From an uncultured Porphyromonadaceae bacterium (GTDB lineage Bacteria; Bacteroidota; Bacteroidia; Bacteroidales; Muribaculaceae), in the NCBI GenBank assembly GCA_900555915.1, contig USNC01000065.1:1-7219 (forward strand): a DNA stretch of 7,219 nucleotides, given 5' to 3'. A program made the position numbers and the translations under genes. Positions 1 to 7,169 of the stretch are shown piece after piece. Below the pieces are notes generated by a model. That model made no database searches and was not told the origin of the DNA. It saw nothing but the letters and a program-made list of their open reading frames with translations. Position 1 is the first letter of the stretch, and every line of letters begins with the position of its first letter.

Positions 1-11
1 ATAAGAGACAG
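1..11. other. Residual transposase library adapter (artefact)
   Basis: The first 11 bases, ATAAGAGACAG, equal the 3' end of the 19-bp Tn5 mosaic end used in Nextera-type tagmentation libraries. The nadB reading frame makes sense only after this point: read in the same frame, bases 2-4 are a TAA stop, while homologous sequence begins at the Gly-Tyr-Gly codons from about base 11. Eleven bases alone would be weak evidence, but the other end of the window carries a much longer piece of the same adapter, so I treat this as synthetic. Base 11 (G) could be adapter or genome. Confidence 0.9.
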
Positions 12-805
12 GCTACGGCGCCGTGCTGAAGAATCTCGACGGCAAGGAATTCATGCAGAAATACGATCCGCGTCTCTCGCTCGCCCCCCGCGACATAGTG
101 GCGAGGGCCATCGACTCGGAGATGAAACTCAACGGCACCGACCATGTCTATCTCGATGTCACGCACAAGGATCCGGAAGAGACTAAGAAGCATTTCCCGA
201 ACATATATGAGAAGTGTCTCTCGCTCGGCATCGACATAACGAAAGACATGATTCCCGTGGCGCCTGCCGCACATTACCTCTGCGGCGGAATCGAGGTGGA
301 TCTCGACGGCCATTCGAGCATCGACCGCCTCTACGCCGTCGGCGAATGCTCCTGCACGGGCCTGCACGGCGGCAACCGCCTCGCCTCAAACTCGCTCATC
401 GAGGCGGTGGTGTATGCCGACGCGGCGGCGCGGCATGCCGCGGGAAGGGTCGACGGAATCGACTTCCGCAGCGATGTGCCCGACTGGAACGACGAGGGCA
501 CGTCGCATCCCGAGGAGATGGTGCTCATAACCCAGTCGGAGAAGGAAGTCAACCAGATCATGGGCTACTACGTGGGAATAGTGAGGAGCAACCTGCGCCT
601 CGACCGCGCCTGGAACCGTCTCGACATCCTGTATCAGGAGACCGAACGCCTCTTCCGCACCAGCAAGCCCACCCGCGCGCTCTGCGAGCTGCGCAACATC
701 ATCAACATCGGATATCTCATCATGCGCCAGGCCCGCGAACGCAAGGAAAGCCGCGGACTGCACTTCACCATCGACTATCCGCACCCCGAGCATACCGAAC
801 ATTGA
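12..805 (+). CDS. nadB: L-aspartate oxidase, C-terminal part (5'-truncated)
   Basis: NadB oxidises L-aspartate to iminoaspartate with FAD. This is the first step of de novo NAD synthesis, followed by quinolinate synthase NadA, and it is cytoplasmic. About 264 residues remain of a protein usually near 520, so the N-terminal FAD-binding half is missing. Family signatures are clear: LAPRDIVARAI (Arg codon 89-91), AAHYLCGGI (His codon 272-274) and GLHGGNRLASNSL (Arg codon 377-379). From memory these correspond to the catalytic or substrate-binding Arg290, His351 and Arg386 of E. coli NadB. The HGGNRLASNSL block separates NadB from the related succinate dehydrogenase and fumarate reductase flavoproteins. 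The helical C-terminal domain follows (about 540-770) and the frame closes with TGA at 803-805. The GTG at 23 is an internal Val codon, not a start. The truncation is where the adapter was joined, so the gene is probably intact in the genome. Confidence 0.95.
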
Positions 806-840
806 GACGGCGGCCGACGTTGTAGAAGAAGACGCATTAT

Positions 841-960
841 GCCCCATGACGCCTCATGATAAATCATGACGCCTCATGATAAAACATGATAAATCATGAT
901 AAAACATGATAAATCATGATAAAACATGATGCCTCATGATAAAACATGATGAATCATGAT
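841..960. repeat. Tandem array of twelve 10-bp CATGA units
   Basis: Twelve consecutive 10-bp units have the form NNNN-CATGA-Y with no slippage in register. Ten end in CATGAT and two (the units at 841 and 861) in CATGAC. The four-base linkers are almost all from three types: GCCT or GCCC (841, 851, 871, 931), AAAT (861, 891, 911) and AAAA (881, 901, 921, 941), plus GAAT at 951. From 881 to 930 AAAA and AAAT alternate, giving a 20-bp higher-order unit. Most units contain the palindrome TCATGA or ATCATGAT. The tract is 33% GC by my count, well below the flanking genes. A degenerate echo (GCCTCACGA) lies at 974-982, out of register by 3 bases. It fills most of the gap between nadB and the S41 protease gene. 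Function is unknown; possibilities are a protein-binding array, bent DNA, or a non-functional satellite expanded by slippage. Confidence 0.95.
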
Positions 961-1008
961 AATAAAGCCCGATGCCTCACGACGACAAATGAAAATCAAA
1001 AAGACTTA

Positions 1009-2655
1009 ATGAAAAGAATCACCCTATCTCTTGCCGTGATGGTGGCCATGGCCGCCTGCATGGGCGCGAAAAAGAGCCACGATATGTCGCTTCAGCGAAA
1101 TCTCAAGACCTTCAACTCCATGGTGAAGGTGCTTGAGCAGAACTATGTCGACTCAATACGCATCGACGACGCCTTCACCGCCGCGTCGAGGGCCATGCTC
1201 AACACAGTGGACCCCTATACGGAATACTATACCGCCGACGAACGCGACGCGCTCATGAAGATGACCACCGGCGAATACGCCGGCATAGGCAGCTACATCA
1301 CCGAATACGACGGATATGTCTGCATCTCGCAGCCCATGGCCGGGAGTCCCGCCGCAAAAGCCGGACTCATGCCCGGCGACAGGATCGTGAAAGTCGATTC
1401 GGTGGAGACTAAGGGTAAGAAAAACGCGGAGGTGTCGAAACTCCTGAAGGGTGTGCCCGGCACTGATGTCTATGTGGAGATAAACCGTCCCTATACGGCC
1501 GACTCCATCAAGTCGTTCGTGCTCACACGCGAGAAGGTGACGGAAAACTCCGTGCCTTACTTCGGCATGGTCTCGCCCTCCACCGGATATATACGTCTCA
1601 ACCAGTATATCACAAATTCTGGCGCGGAGATCACCGCCGCCCTTGATTCGCTCGAGGCTGTGCCCGGATTCTCCAGCCTTATCCTCGACCTCCGCGGCAA
1701 CGGCGGAGGCCTAGTGGAGAGTGCGATCGACATACTCGGCAATTTCCTGCCCAAGGGCACCGCCGTGCTCCGCACCAAGGGCAAGGACAGCGAGAGGGTC
1801 TACAAGACCACCCGCAAACCGCGCTTCGCCGACATACCGCTCGCCGTGCTTATCGACGGCGGCACAGCCTCCGCTTCCGAAATCACCGCCGGTGCGCTCC
1901 AGGATCTCGACAGGGCCGTGCTGATAGGAAACCGCAGTTTCGGAAAGGGACTGGTGCAGACCACCTTCCCGCTTCCCCACGACGCGCTCCTGAAGGTGAC
2001 CGTGTCGAAATATTATATCCCCTCGGGCCGTCTAATCCAGGCTCTCGACTATTCGAGGCGCAACGAAGACGGCAGCGTGGCGCGCACGCCCGACTCGCTC
2101 ACAAATGTGTTTCATACCGCAAGGGGGCGCGAGGTGCGCGACGGCGGCGGTCTGCAGCCCGATTCGGTAGTGAAGAATTTCAACTATTCCGACGTGCTCT
2201 ACAATCTCGTCACCAAAAACAAGATCTTCGACTTCGCCACCCGTTACCGCGCCTCACATCCGCAGGTGGCGGAAATCGGGGAGTTCGGCATAAGCGACGG
2301 CGAGTATGAGGAATTTTCCGAATACGTGGCGGGTAGCGGCATGAAATATGACTCCTCGTTTGACGCTCTCCTAAAGGAACTGCGCAAGCAGGCCGACGAG
2401 CAGGGATATATGACGGAGGTCAACGACTCCAACCTCAAAGTGCTCGAGAAGTCGCTCGGAAGCGATCTTAAGCGTGATCTCGCTCTGAAGAAAAAGGAGA
2501 TAAAGACATATCTCGAGGAGGAGATAGCGTCTCGCTACTATGGCGAGAAAGGACGTGTGGCCGTCGAGGTAAGGCAGGATCCGGTAGTGGCGAAAGCTGT
2601 GGAGATCCTTTCCTCGCCGCTCTATGAGGCTATTCTGAAAGGAGAGGGGAAATGA
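1009..2655 (+). CDS. S41 family carboxyl-terminal processing protease
   Basis: This is a Ctp/Prc-type serine protease that trims or degrades exported proteins from their C-termini in the periplasm. From the ATG at 1009 it is 548 residues. Residues 1-17 look like an export signal: Lys-Arg, a hydrophobic stretch, then AMAAC. Cys17 could be a lipidation site, but Met at -3 makes the lipobox imperfect. A helical N-terminal region with DPYTEYYT precedes a PDZ domain (about 92-175, starting GIGSYI and containing GSPAAKAGLMPGD). The S41 core follows, with GYIRLNQY (193), DLRGNGGG (227-234), GTASASEI with nucleophile Ser288, and SFGKGLVQ with Lys313 and Gln317. The 25-residue Ser-Lys spacing equals that of E. 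coli Prc as I remember it. A charged C-terminal region of about 190 residues completes the protein. I chose 1009 over the in-frame ATG at 946 because 946 lies inside the repeat tract and would put 21 polar residues ahead of the signal. No SD is seen; the upstream bases are A-rich, as is usual in Bacteroidota. It overlaps mfd by 4 bp. Confidence 0.95.
   Translation: MKRITLSLAVMVAMAACMGAKKSHDMSLQRNLKTFNSMVKVLEQNYVDSIRIDDAFTAASRAMLNTVDPYTEYYTADERDALMKMTTGEYAGIGSYITEYDGYVCISQPMAGSPAAKAGLMPGDRIVKVDSVETKGKKNAEVSKLLKGVPGTDVYVEINRPYTADSIKSFVLTREKVTENSVPYFGMVSPSTGYIRLNQYITNSGAEITAALDSLEAVPGFSSLILDLRGNGGGLVESAIDILGNFLPKGTAVLRTKGKDSERVYKTTRKPRFADIPLAVLIDGGTASASEITAGALQDLDRAVLIGNRSFGKGLVQTTFPLPHDALLKVTVSKYYIPSGRLIQALDYSRRNEDGSVARTPDSLTNVFHTARGREVRDGGGLQPDSVVKNFNYSDVLYNLVTKNKIFDFATRYRASHPQVAEIGEFGISDGEYEEFSEYVAGSGMKYDSSFDALLKELRKQADEQGYMTEVNDSNLKVLEKSLGSDLKRDLALKKKEIKTYLEEEIASRYYGEKGRVAVEVRQDPVVAKAVEILSSPLYEAILKGEGK
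2641..2650 (+). promoter_or_regulatory. Purine-rich Shine-Dalgarno-like site for mfd
   Basis: GGAGAGGGGA lies just upstream of the mfd ATG at 2652, inside the last codons of the protease gene (Lys-Gly-Glu-Gly-Lys). It resembles a canonical Shine-Dalgarno element and supports 2652 as the start. Bacteroidota genes generally lack such elements, so it may help re-initiation at the ATGA overlap. The bases also encode protein, so the resemblance could be incidental. Confidence 0.5.
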
Positions 2656-5600
2656 GTCTTGGCATAGAGCAGGCGGGTGCGATATTCGCAACCGATGCGA
2701 AACTGAAGGCCGTCGGGTCGCTTGTCGCCGACAAGGCCGTCGCGAGGGCTTTCCTGGGCGGCCTCAAAGGGTCGGCGGCGGCTGTGCTGCTCGGGCGCCT
2801 GGCGGCGGAGGGTATGCGCATGGTCGTGGTGGCCGACGATGCCGACATGGCCGGATATCTATATCACGACATCTCGAGAATAGCGTCCGGAACCGAGATT
2901 GGTTTCTTCCCTTCCGGATACAAGAGGCATATACGCTACGGGCGTGTGGATGCCCCTCAGCAGATTTTGCGAGCCGAGACGCTCGACGGGTGGATGAACG
3001 GACGGATATCGGCGGTGGTCACATATCCGGCGGCGCTCGCCGAGCGTGTGCCCGTGCGCGACGACCTGCGCAGCAACACCATCCGCTTCTCAACCAGAAA
3101 AAATATTGATATCGACGACGCGGAGGAGCGGCTGCTGTCGCTCGGATTCGTGAAGGTTGACTATGTCTACGAGCCGGGGCAGTTTGCGCGCCGTGGCTCG
3201 ATTCTCGACGTTTTCTCCTATTCCAACGAACTTCCCTACCGTCTTGATTTCTTCGACGACGAGATAGACTCCATACGCACCTTCAACGTGGAGACCCAGC
3301 TTTCCGAGCAGCGGTTGCAGAGCGTGTCGGTGGTGCCCGCCATGGCCGCCGAAGGCGACAGCCTGAGGGGTGTCTCGATGCTGGAGTTCGTGGGCGGCGA
3401 CGCCCTTCTGTTCGTGACTTCCGAGCAGTTGCTCGCGTCGGCTGTGGCCGACATCGCCTCGCAGTCCTTTTCCGAGTCCGCCTCCCTCGCCGGGGAGGGC
3501 GACGTGCATGCCATGGAGAAGGTGGTGGATGCCGCCGACTTCATGTCGAGGCTCGCCGCAATGAGAGTCTTCGAGTTCGGCGAAACAGCAAGCGGTGCCG
3601 CCGCGCGGGCGCGTCTGGAGTTCAACACATCGCCGCAGGCTCTGTATCATAAGAATTTCGATCTCATATCGGAGTCGTTCTCCCGCCTGACAGCCGACGG
3701 CTACAGGCTGCTTATCCTGACCGACTCTCCCTACCAGGCCGACCGCCTCAAGGACATATTCGCCGACCGCGGCGACAATATCTCGTTCACTCCCGTGGAG
3801 AAAACGCTCCACGCCGGTTTCGTGGACCATGACTCAAAAACCTGCTTCTTCACCGACCACCAGATTTTCGACCGCTTCCACAAATACAATCTAAAGTCTG
3901 ACAAGGCGCGAAGCGGCAAACTGGCTCTCTCGCTCAAGGAACTCAACCAGATCGAGATAGGCGACTACATAGTGCATCTCGACCATGGCATAGGCCGGTT
4001 CGCCGGGCTGGTGAAGACCGACACCAACGGCCACCCGCAGGAGATGATCAAACTCCTCTATCAGAACGACGACCTCATTCTCGTCTCGATCCACGCGCTC
4101 CACAAACTATCGAAATATCGTGGCAAGGAGGGTGTGCCGCCGAAGATCAGCAAACTCGGCAGCGGGGCTTGGAACCGGGTCAAGGAGCGCACCAAGAGCA
4201 AGATGAAGGATATCGCGCGCGACCTCATAAAGCTCTATGCCGCGCGCCGCGAGGAGAAAGGATTCGCCTTCGCTCCCGACTCTTATCTTCAGCATGAGCT
4301 GGAGGCAAGTTTCATCTATGAGGACACCCCCGACCAGCTGAAGGCGACCCAGGCCATAAAGGCCGACATGGAGAGCCCGCGCCCCATGGACCGCCTCATC
4401 TGCGGCGACGTGGGTTTCGGTAAGACCGAACTCGCCATACGGGCTGCCTTCAAGGCGGCCGCCGACTCGAAGCAGGTGGCGGTGCTGGTGCCCACCACCG
4501 TGCTCGCCATGCAGCATTACCGCACTTTCAGCCAGCGCCTCAAGGATCTCCCCGTAAGGGTGGAGTTTATATCGAGGGCGAAGAAGCCGAAGGAGGTGAG
4601 GCAGATTCTGGCCGATCTCGAGGCCGGCAAGGTAGATATTCTCATCGGCACCCACAAACTCGTAGGGAAAGGTGTGAGATTCAAGGATCTCGGGCTGCTT
4701 ATAATCGACGAGGAGCAGAAATTCGGTGTGGCTGTGAAGGAAAAACTGAAGCAGCTGAAGGTCAATGTCGACACGCTCACCATGAGCGCGACGCCGATAC
4801 CGCGCACACTGCAGTTCTCGCTCATGGGAGCGCGCGACCTCAGTTCGCTCAACACCCCGCCCGCCAACCGCCGTCCGGTGGTCACCACCGTGGCCTCGCT
4901 CGACGACGACATAGTCCGCGAAGCAGTAAATTTCGAACTCTCGCGCAACGGCCAGCTCTTCGTCATCTCCAACCGCATTGAGAATCTCAATGTGCTTGAG
5001 AATATGCTGCGCCGTCTCGTGCCGGACGCAAGGGTGGTGGTGGCCCATGGCCAGATGCCGCCCGAGCAGCTGGAGAAGGCCATACTCGACTTCGCCGCCC
5101 ACGACTACGACATACTGCTCTCGACCACTATCGTGGAAAACGGTATCGACATGCCGAATGTCAATACCATAATTGTCAACAACGCCCATAATTTCGGCCT
5201 TTCCGAGCTGCATCAGTTGCGCGGACGCGTGGGGCGCAGCGACCGCAAGGCCTTCTGCTATTTCATGGTCCCCGCCGGTGTGCCGCTCACTCCCGTGGCG
5301 CGCCGACGCCTGCAGGCCATCGAGAGTTTCTCCGATCTCGGCAGCGGCATACACATCGCCATGCAGGACCTCGACATCCGCGGCGCGGGCAATCTCCTCG
5401 GCGCCGAACAGTCCGGGTTTATCGCCGACCTCGGCTATGAGACCTACCAGAAGATTCTGAAGGAATCGGTCATCGAACTCAAGACCGAGGAATTCGGCGA
5501 CACTTTCGCCGACACCAACGCCGGTAAGGAAGAGGAGTTCGTGGCCGACTGCACCATCGAGAGCGACCTTGAACTCAGGTTGCCGCCTTCGTATGTGCCC

Positions 5601-6005
5601 CAGGAGAGCGAGCGCATCAGTCTCTATCAGCAGCTCGACAATATGGAGAGTCCCGGGCAGATCGAGGAGTTCAGGGCGGCCTTGAAAGACCGCTTCGGCG
5701 AGATTCCCGCCACTACGGAGGAACTGGTCAAGGTCGTACCCCTCCGTATTGCCGCCAAACGCCTCGGTATAGAGCGTCTCATCCTCAAGGGCGGCCGGAT
5801 GTATCTCTACTTCGTTTCCGACGAAAATAAGGCATATTACGAGTCGCCGGCATTCGGCCGCATTCTGGCATGGCTGCAGTCTGATCCGGCGCGCGTGAAG
5901 ATACGCGAGGTCAACGGCAAGCGCTCTTTCCTCGTGGAGTCGGTACCGGCTGTCTCCGAGGCCCTCGACATCCTCGAAGGCATCTCGGCCTTCGCCCCCC
6001 TCTGA
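2652..6005 (+). CDS. mfd: Transcription-repair coupling factor Mfd
   Basis: Mfd is a cytoplasmic ATP-driven DNA translocase that pushes stalled RNA polymerase off damaged template and recruits UvrA for nucleotide excision repair. At 1117 residues it is full length (E. coli about 1148). Domains in order: a UvrB-like N-terminal module with a decayed Walker A (GLKGSAA, 37-43, no Lys-Thr) and the FARRGSILDVF and LPYRLDFFDDEIDS blocks (178 to about 215), which form the UvrA-binding region in the family; the RNA-polymerase-interaction domain, GDYIVHLDHGIGRFAG (437-452); the translocase, with Walker A GDVGFGKTE (585-593; Lys591), DEEQ (686-689), SATPIPRT (712-719) and LRGRVGR (856-862); the RecG-like TRG region, including RGAGNLLG (910-917); and the C-terminal regulatory domain (about 970-1100) with LPPSYVPQESERISLY. 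No motif is broken. The start overlaps the protease stop as ATGA (2652-2655), so one transcript and translational coupling are likely. Confidence 0.98.
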   Translation: MSLGIEQAGAIFATDAKLKAVGSLVADKAVARAFLGGLKGSAAAVLLGRLAAEGMRMVVVADDADMAGYLYHDISRIASGTEIGFFPSGYKRHIRYGRVDAPQQILRAETLDGWMNGRISAVVTYPAALAERVPVRDDLRSNTIRFSTRKNIDIDDAEERLLSLGFVKVDYVYEPGQFARRGSILDVFSYSNELPYRLDFFDDEIDSIRTFNVETQLSEQRLQSVSVVPAMAAEGDSLRGVSMLEFVGGDALLFVTSEQLLASAVADIASQSFSESASLAGEGDVHAMEKVVDAADFMSRLAAMRVFEFGETASGAAARARLEFNTSPQALYHKNFDLISESFSRLTADGYRLLILTDSPYQADRLKDIFADRGDNISFTPVEKTLHAGFVDHDSKTCFFTDHQIFDRFHKYNLKSDKARSGKLALSLKELNQIEIGDYIVHLDHGIGRFAGLVKTDTNGHPQEMIKLLYQNDDLILVSIHALHKLSKYRGKEGVPPKISKLGSGAWNRVKERTKSKMKDIARDLIKLYAARREEKGFAFAPDSYLQHELEASFIYEDTPDQLKATQAIKADMESPRPMDRLICGDVGFGKTELAIRAAFKAAADSKQVAVLVPTTVLAMQHYRTFSQRLKDLPVRVEFISRAKKPKEVRQILADLEAGKVDILIGTHKLVGKGVRFKDLGLLIIDEEQKFGVAVKEKLKQLKVNVDTLTMSATPIPRTLQFSLMGARDLSSLNTPPANRRPVVTTVASLDDDIVREAVNFELSRNGQLFVISNRIENLNVLENMLRRLVPDARVVVAHGQMPPEQLEKAILDFAAHDYDILLSTTIVENGIDMPNVNTIIVNNAHNFGLSELHQLRGRVGRSDRKAFCYFMVPAGVPLTPVARRRLQAIESFSDLGSGIHIAMQDLDIRGAGNLLGAEQSGFIADLGYETYQKILKESVIELKTEEFGDTFADTNAGKEEEFVADCTIESDLELRLPPSYVPQESERISLYQQLDNMESPGQIEEFRAALKDRFGEIPATTEELVKVVPLRIAAKRLGIERLILKGGRMYLYFVSDENKAYYESPAFGRILAWLQSDPARVKIREVNGKRSFLVESVPAVSEALDILEGISAFAPL

Positions 6006-6018
6006 TTTCCGCATGGAG

Positions 6019-6080
6019 CCTGTCCTGCGTCAGCCCTCCCAAAGCGGTAGAGACAGGGTAGTGCTGTCATTCTGACGCTG
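6019..6080 (+). terminator. Possible weak hairpin region after mfd
   Basis: Several short inverted repeats lie just after the mfd stop. GCGTCAG (6027-6033) pairs with CTGACGC (6072-6078). Inside it, GACAG (6052-6056) pairs with CTGTC (6064-6068) across a 7-base loop. An alternative, CCTGTC (6019-6024) with GACAGG (6052-6057), competes for the same bases. The downstream side is only mildly T-rich (TGTTTATGTTGT) with no proper U-tract, so this is a weak candidate for the end of the protease-mfd transcript. Confidence 0.2.
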
Positions 6081-6109
6081 TTTATGTTGTGAAACATATA
6101 TTGCCACCC

Positions 6110-6139
6110 GTTGAAGATGGAAATTTTTTATTAAATTTG
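6110..6139 (+). promoter_or_regulatory. Bacteroidota-type promoter for glutamine synthetase
   Basis: TAAATTTG at 6132-6139 matches the Bacteroidota -7 consensus TAnnTTTG exactly. GTTG at 6110-6113 is one base off the -33 element TTTG, with an 18-bp spacer against the usual 19-21 or so. Transcription would start a few bases after 6139, giving a leader of roughly 35 bases before the ATG at 6181. The stretch from 6081 to 6180 is AT-rich against GC-rich neighbours, as expected of a promoter. I see no operator or riboswitch in the leader, which is probably too short for one. Confidence 0.75.
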
Positions 6140-6180
6140 CGGAAATATCCATTTTATCCCTAATAAATATCTGTACCCAT

Positions 6181-7169
6181 ATGGACCTTAACCTTAGCAT
6201 GAACCCCAACAGGGTGGTGGAGTTCCTTCAGAAATCACCTGAAGAGATCCGCAAGGCCGATCTCATCCGTTTTGCGAAAGAGAACGGCATACGCATGGTC
6301 AATTTCATGTATCCGGCCGACGACAACCGTCTGAAGACCCTGAATTTCGTAATTAATACGGAAAACTATCTCGATTCGATTCTCACTTTCGGTGAGCGCG
6401 TCGACGGTTCAAGCCTCTTCCCGTTTATCGAGGCCGGCAACAGCGACCTCTACGTGATACCGCGATTCTCCACCGCCTTTGTGGATCCCTTTGCCGAGAT
6501 TCCCACGCTCACCATGCTCGCCACTTTCTTCGACAAGGAGGGGAAGCCTCTTGAGTCGTCGCCCGAATACACGCTGCGCAAGGCCTGCGAGGAGTTTAAA
6601 AAGACCACCGGGATGGACTTCTACGCCATGGGTGAACTCGAATACTATGTGATTTCCGACGATCCGGGCCGTTTCCACGCCTCCGACCAGAAAGGATACC
6701 ACGAATCGGCTCCGTTTGCTAAGTTCAACGATTTCCGCACCGAATGCATGCACCTGATAGCGCAGGCCGGAGGTCAGATCAAATACGGCCACAACGAGGT
6801 GGGCAACTTCACCCTCGACGGCAAAATCTATGAGCAGAACGAGGTGGAGTTCCTTCCCATCCCCGCTGTGCAGGCCGCCGACAATCTCATGATAGCCAAG
6901 TGGGTGATACGCACGCTTGCCGCCAGAAAGGGCTACGACGTCACTTTCGCGCCGAAGATCACTGTAGGCAAGGCCGGAAGCGGGCTCCATATCCACTTCA
7001 AGATAATGAAAGGGGAGCGCAATATGATGACCGAGGGCGGACGCCTCAGCGATGTGGCGAAACGTGCGATTGTGGGCATACTCGAGCATGCCGATGCCAT
7101 CACGGCAATGGGCAACAAGGTGCCTACAAGCTATTTCCGACTCGTGCCCCATCAGGAGGCGCCTACTTC
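6181..7169 (+). CDS. glnA: Glutamine synthetase, N-terminal two thirds (3'-truncated)
   Basis: Glutamine synthetase joins ammonia to glutamate using ATP; it is the cytoplasmic entry point for nitrogen. About 329 of an expected 500 or so residues are genomic. Bacteroidales homologues as I recall them share the MNPNRVVEFLQK start, MVNFMYP, GERVDGSSLFPFIEAG and the stretch ending in PTSYFRLVPHQEAPT. Likely metal and substrate ligands are visible: GELEYY (Glu152, Glu154), GHNEVGNF (Glu206), YEQNEVEFLP (Glu221) and GSGLHIHF (His270), matching the Glu129/131/212/220 and His269 set of the Salmonella enzyme. The first 100 residues form the beta-grasp domain and the catalytic barrel follows. Later motifs, including the NRS arginine block, lie beyond the window. 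ATG 6181 suits the promoter spacing; Met7 (6199) is a possible alternative. The frame stays open into adapter sequence, so residues after Ser330 are not biological. The exact subfamily is less certain than the function. Confidence 0.93.

Noticed and set aside
23..25. GTG as a start codon giving a 260-residue protein
   Set aside because: It falls inside a conserved NadB stretch (GYGAVLKN), and the protein would lack the entire FAD-binding half. The gene is simply cut at the window edge.
841..960. CRISPR array
   Set aside because: Units are 10 bp with four-base linkers that repeat among themselves. There is no 25-37 bp repeat, no unique spacers and no cas gene.
4107..6014. A 635-codon open frame on the - strand opposite mfd
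   Set aside because: It lies entirely opposite the conserved mfd translocase coding region. Its translation shows no recognisable domain, and GC-rich third positions in mfd readily leave the antisense frame free of stops.
6049..6080. Adapter-like fragments: AGAGACAG (6049-6056), CTGTC (6064-6068) and TCTGACGCTG (6071-6080)
   Set aside because: These resemble pieces of the Nextera adapter and raised the idea of a chimeric join. The pieces are short and miss the TTATACACA centre of the mosaic end, and the sequence continues into a normal promoter and gene. Chance similarity is likelier; read coverage across 6000-6100 would settle it.
6409..7152. A 247-codon open frame on the - strand opposite the glutamine synthetase gene
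   Set aside because: It is opposite clearly conserved coding sequence, has no recognisable domain and has no promoter or start signal that I can see.
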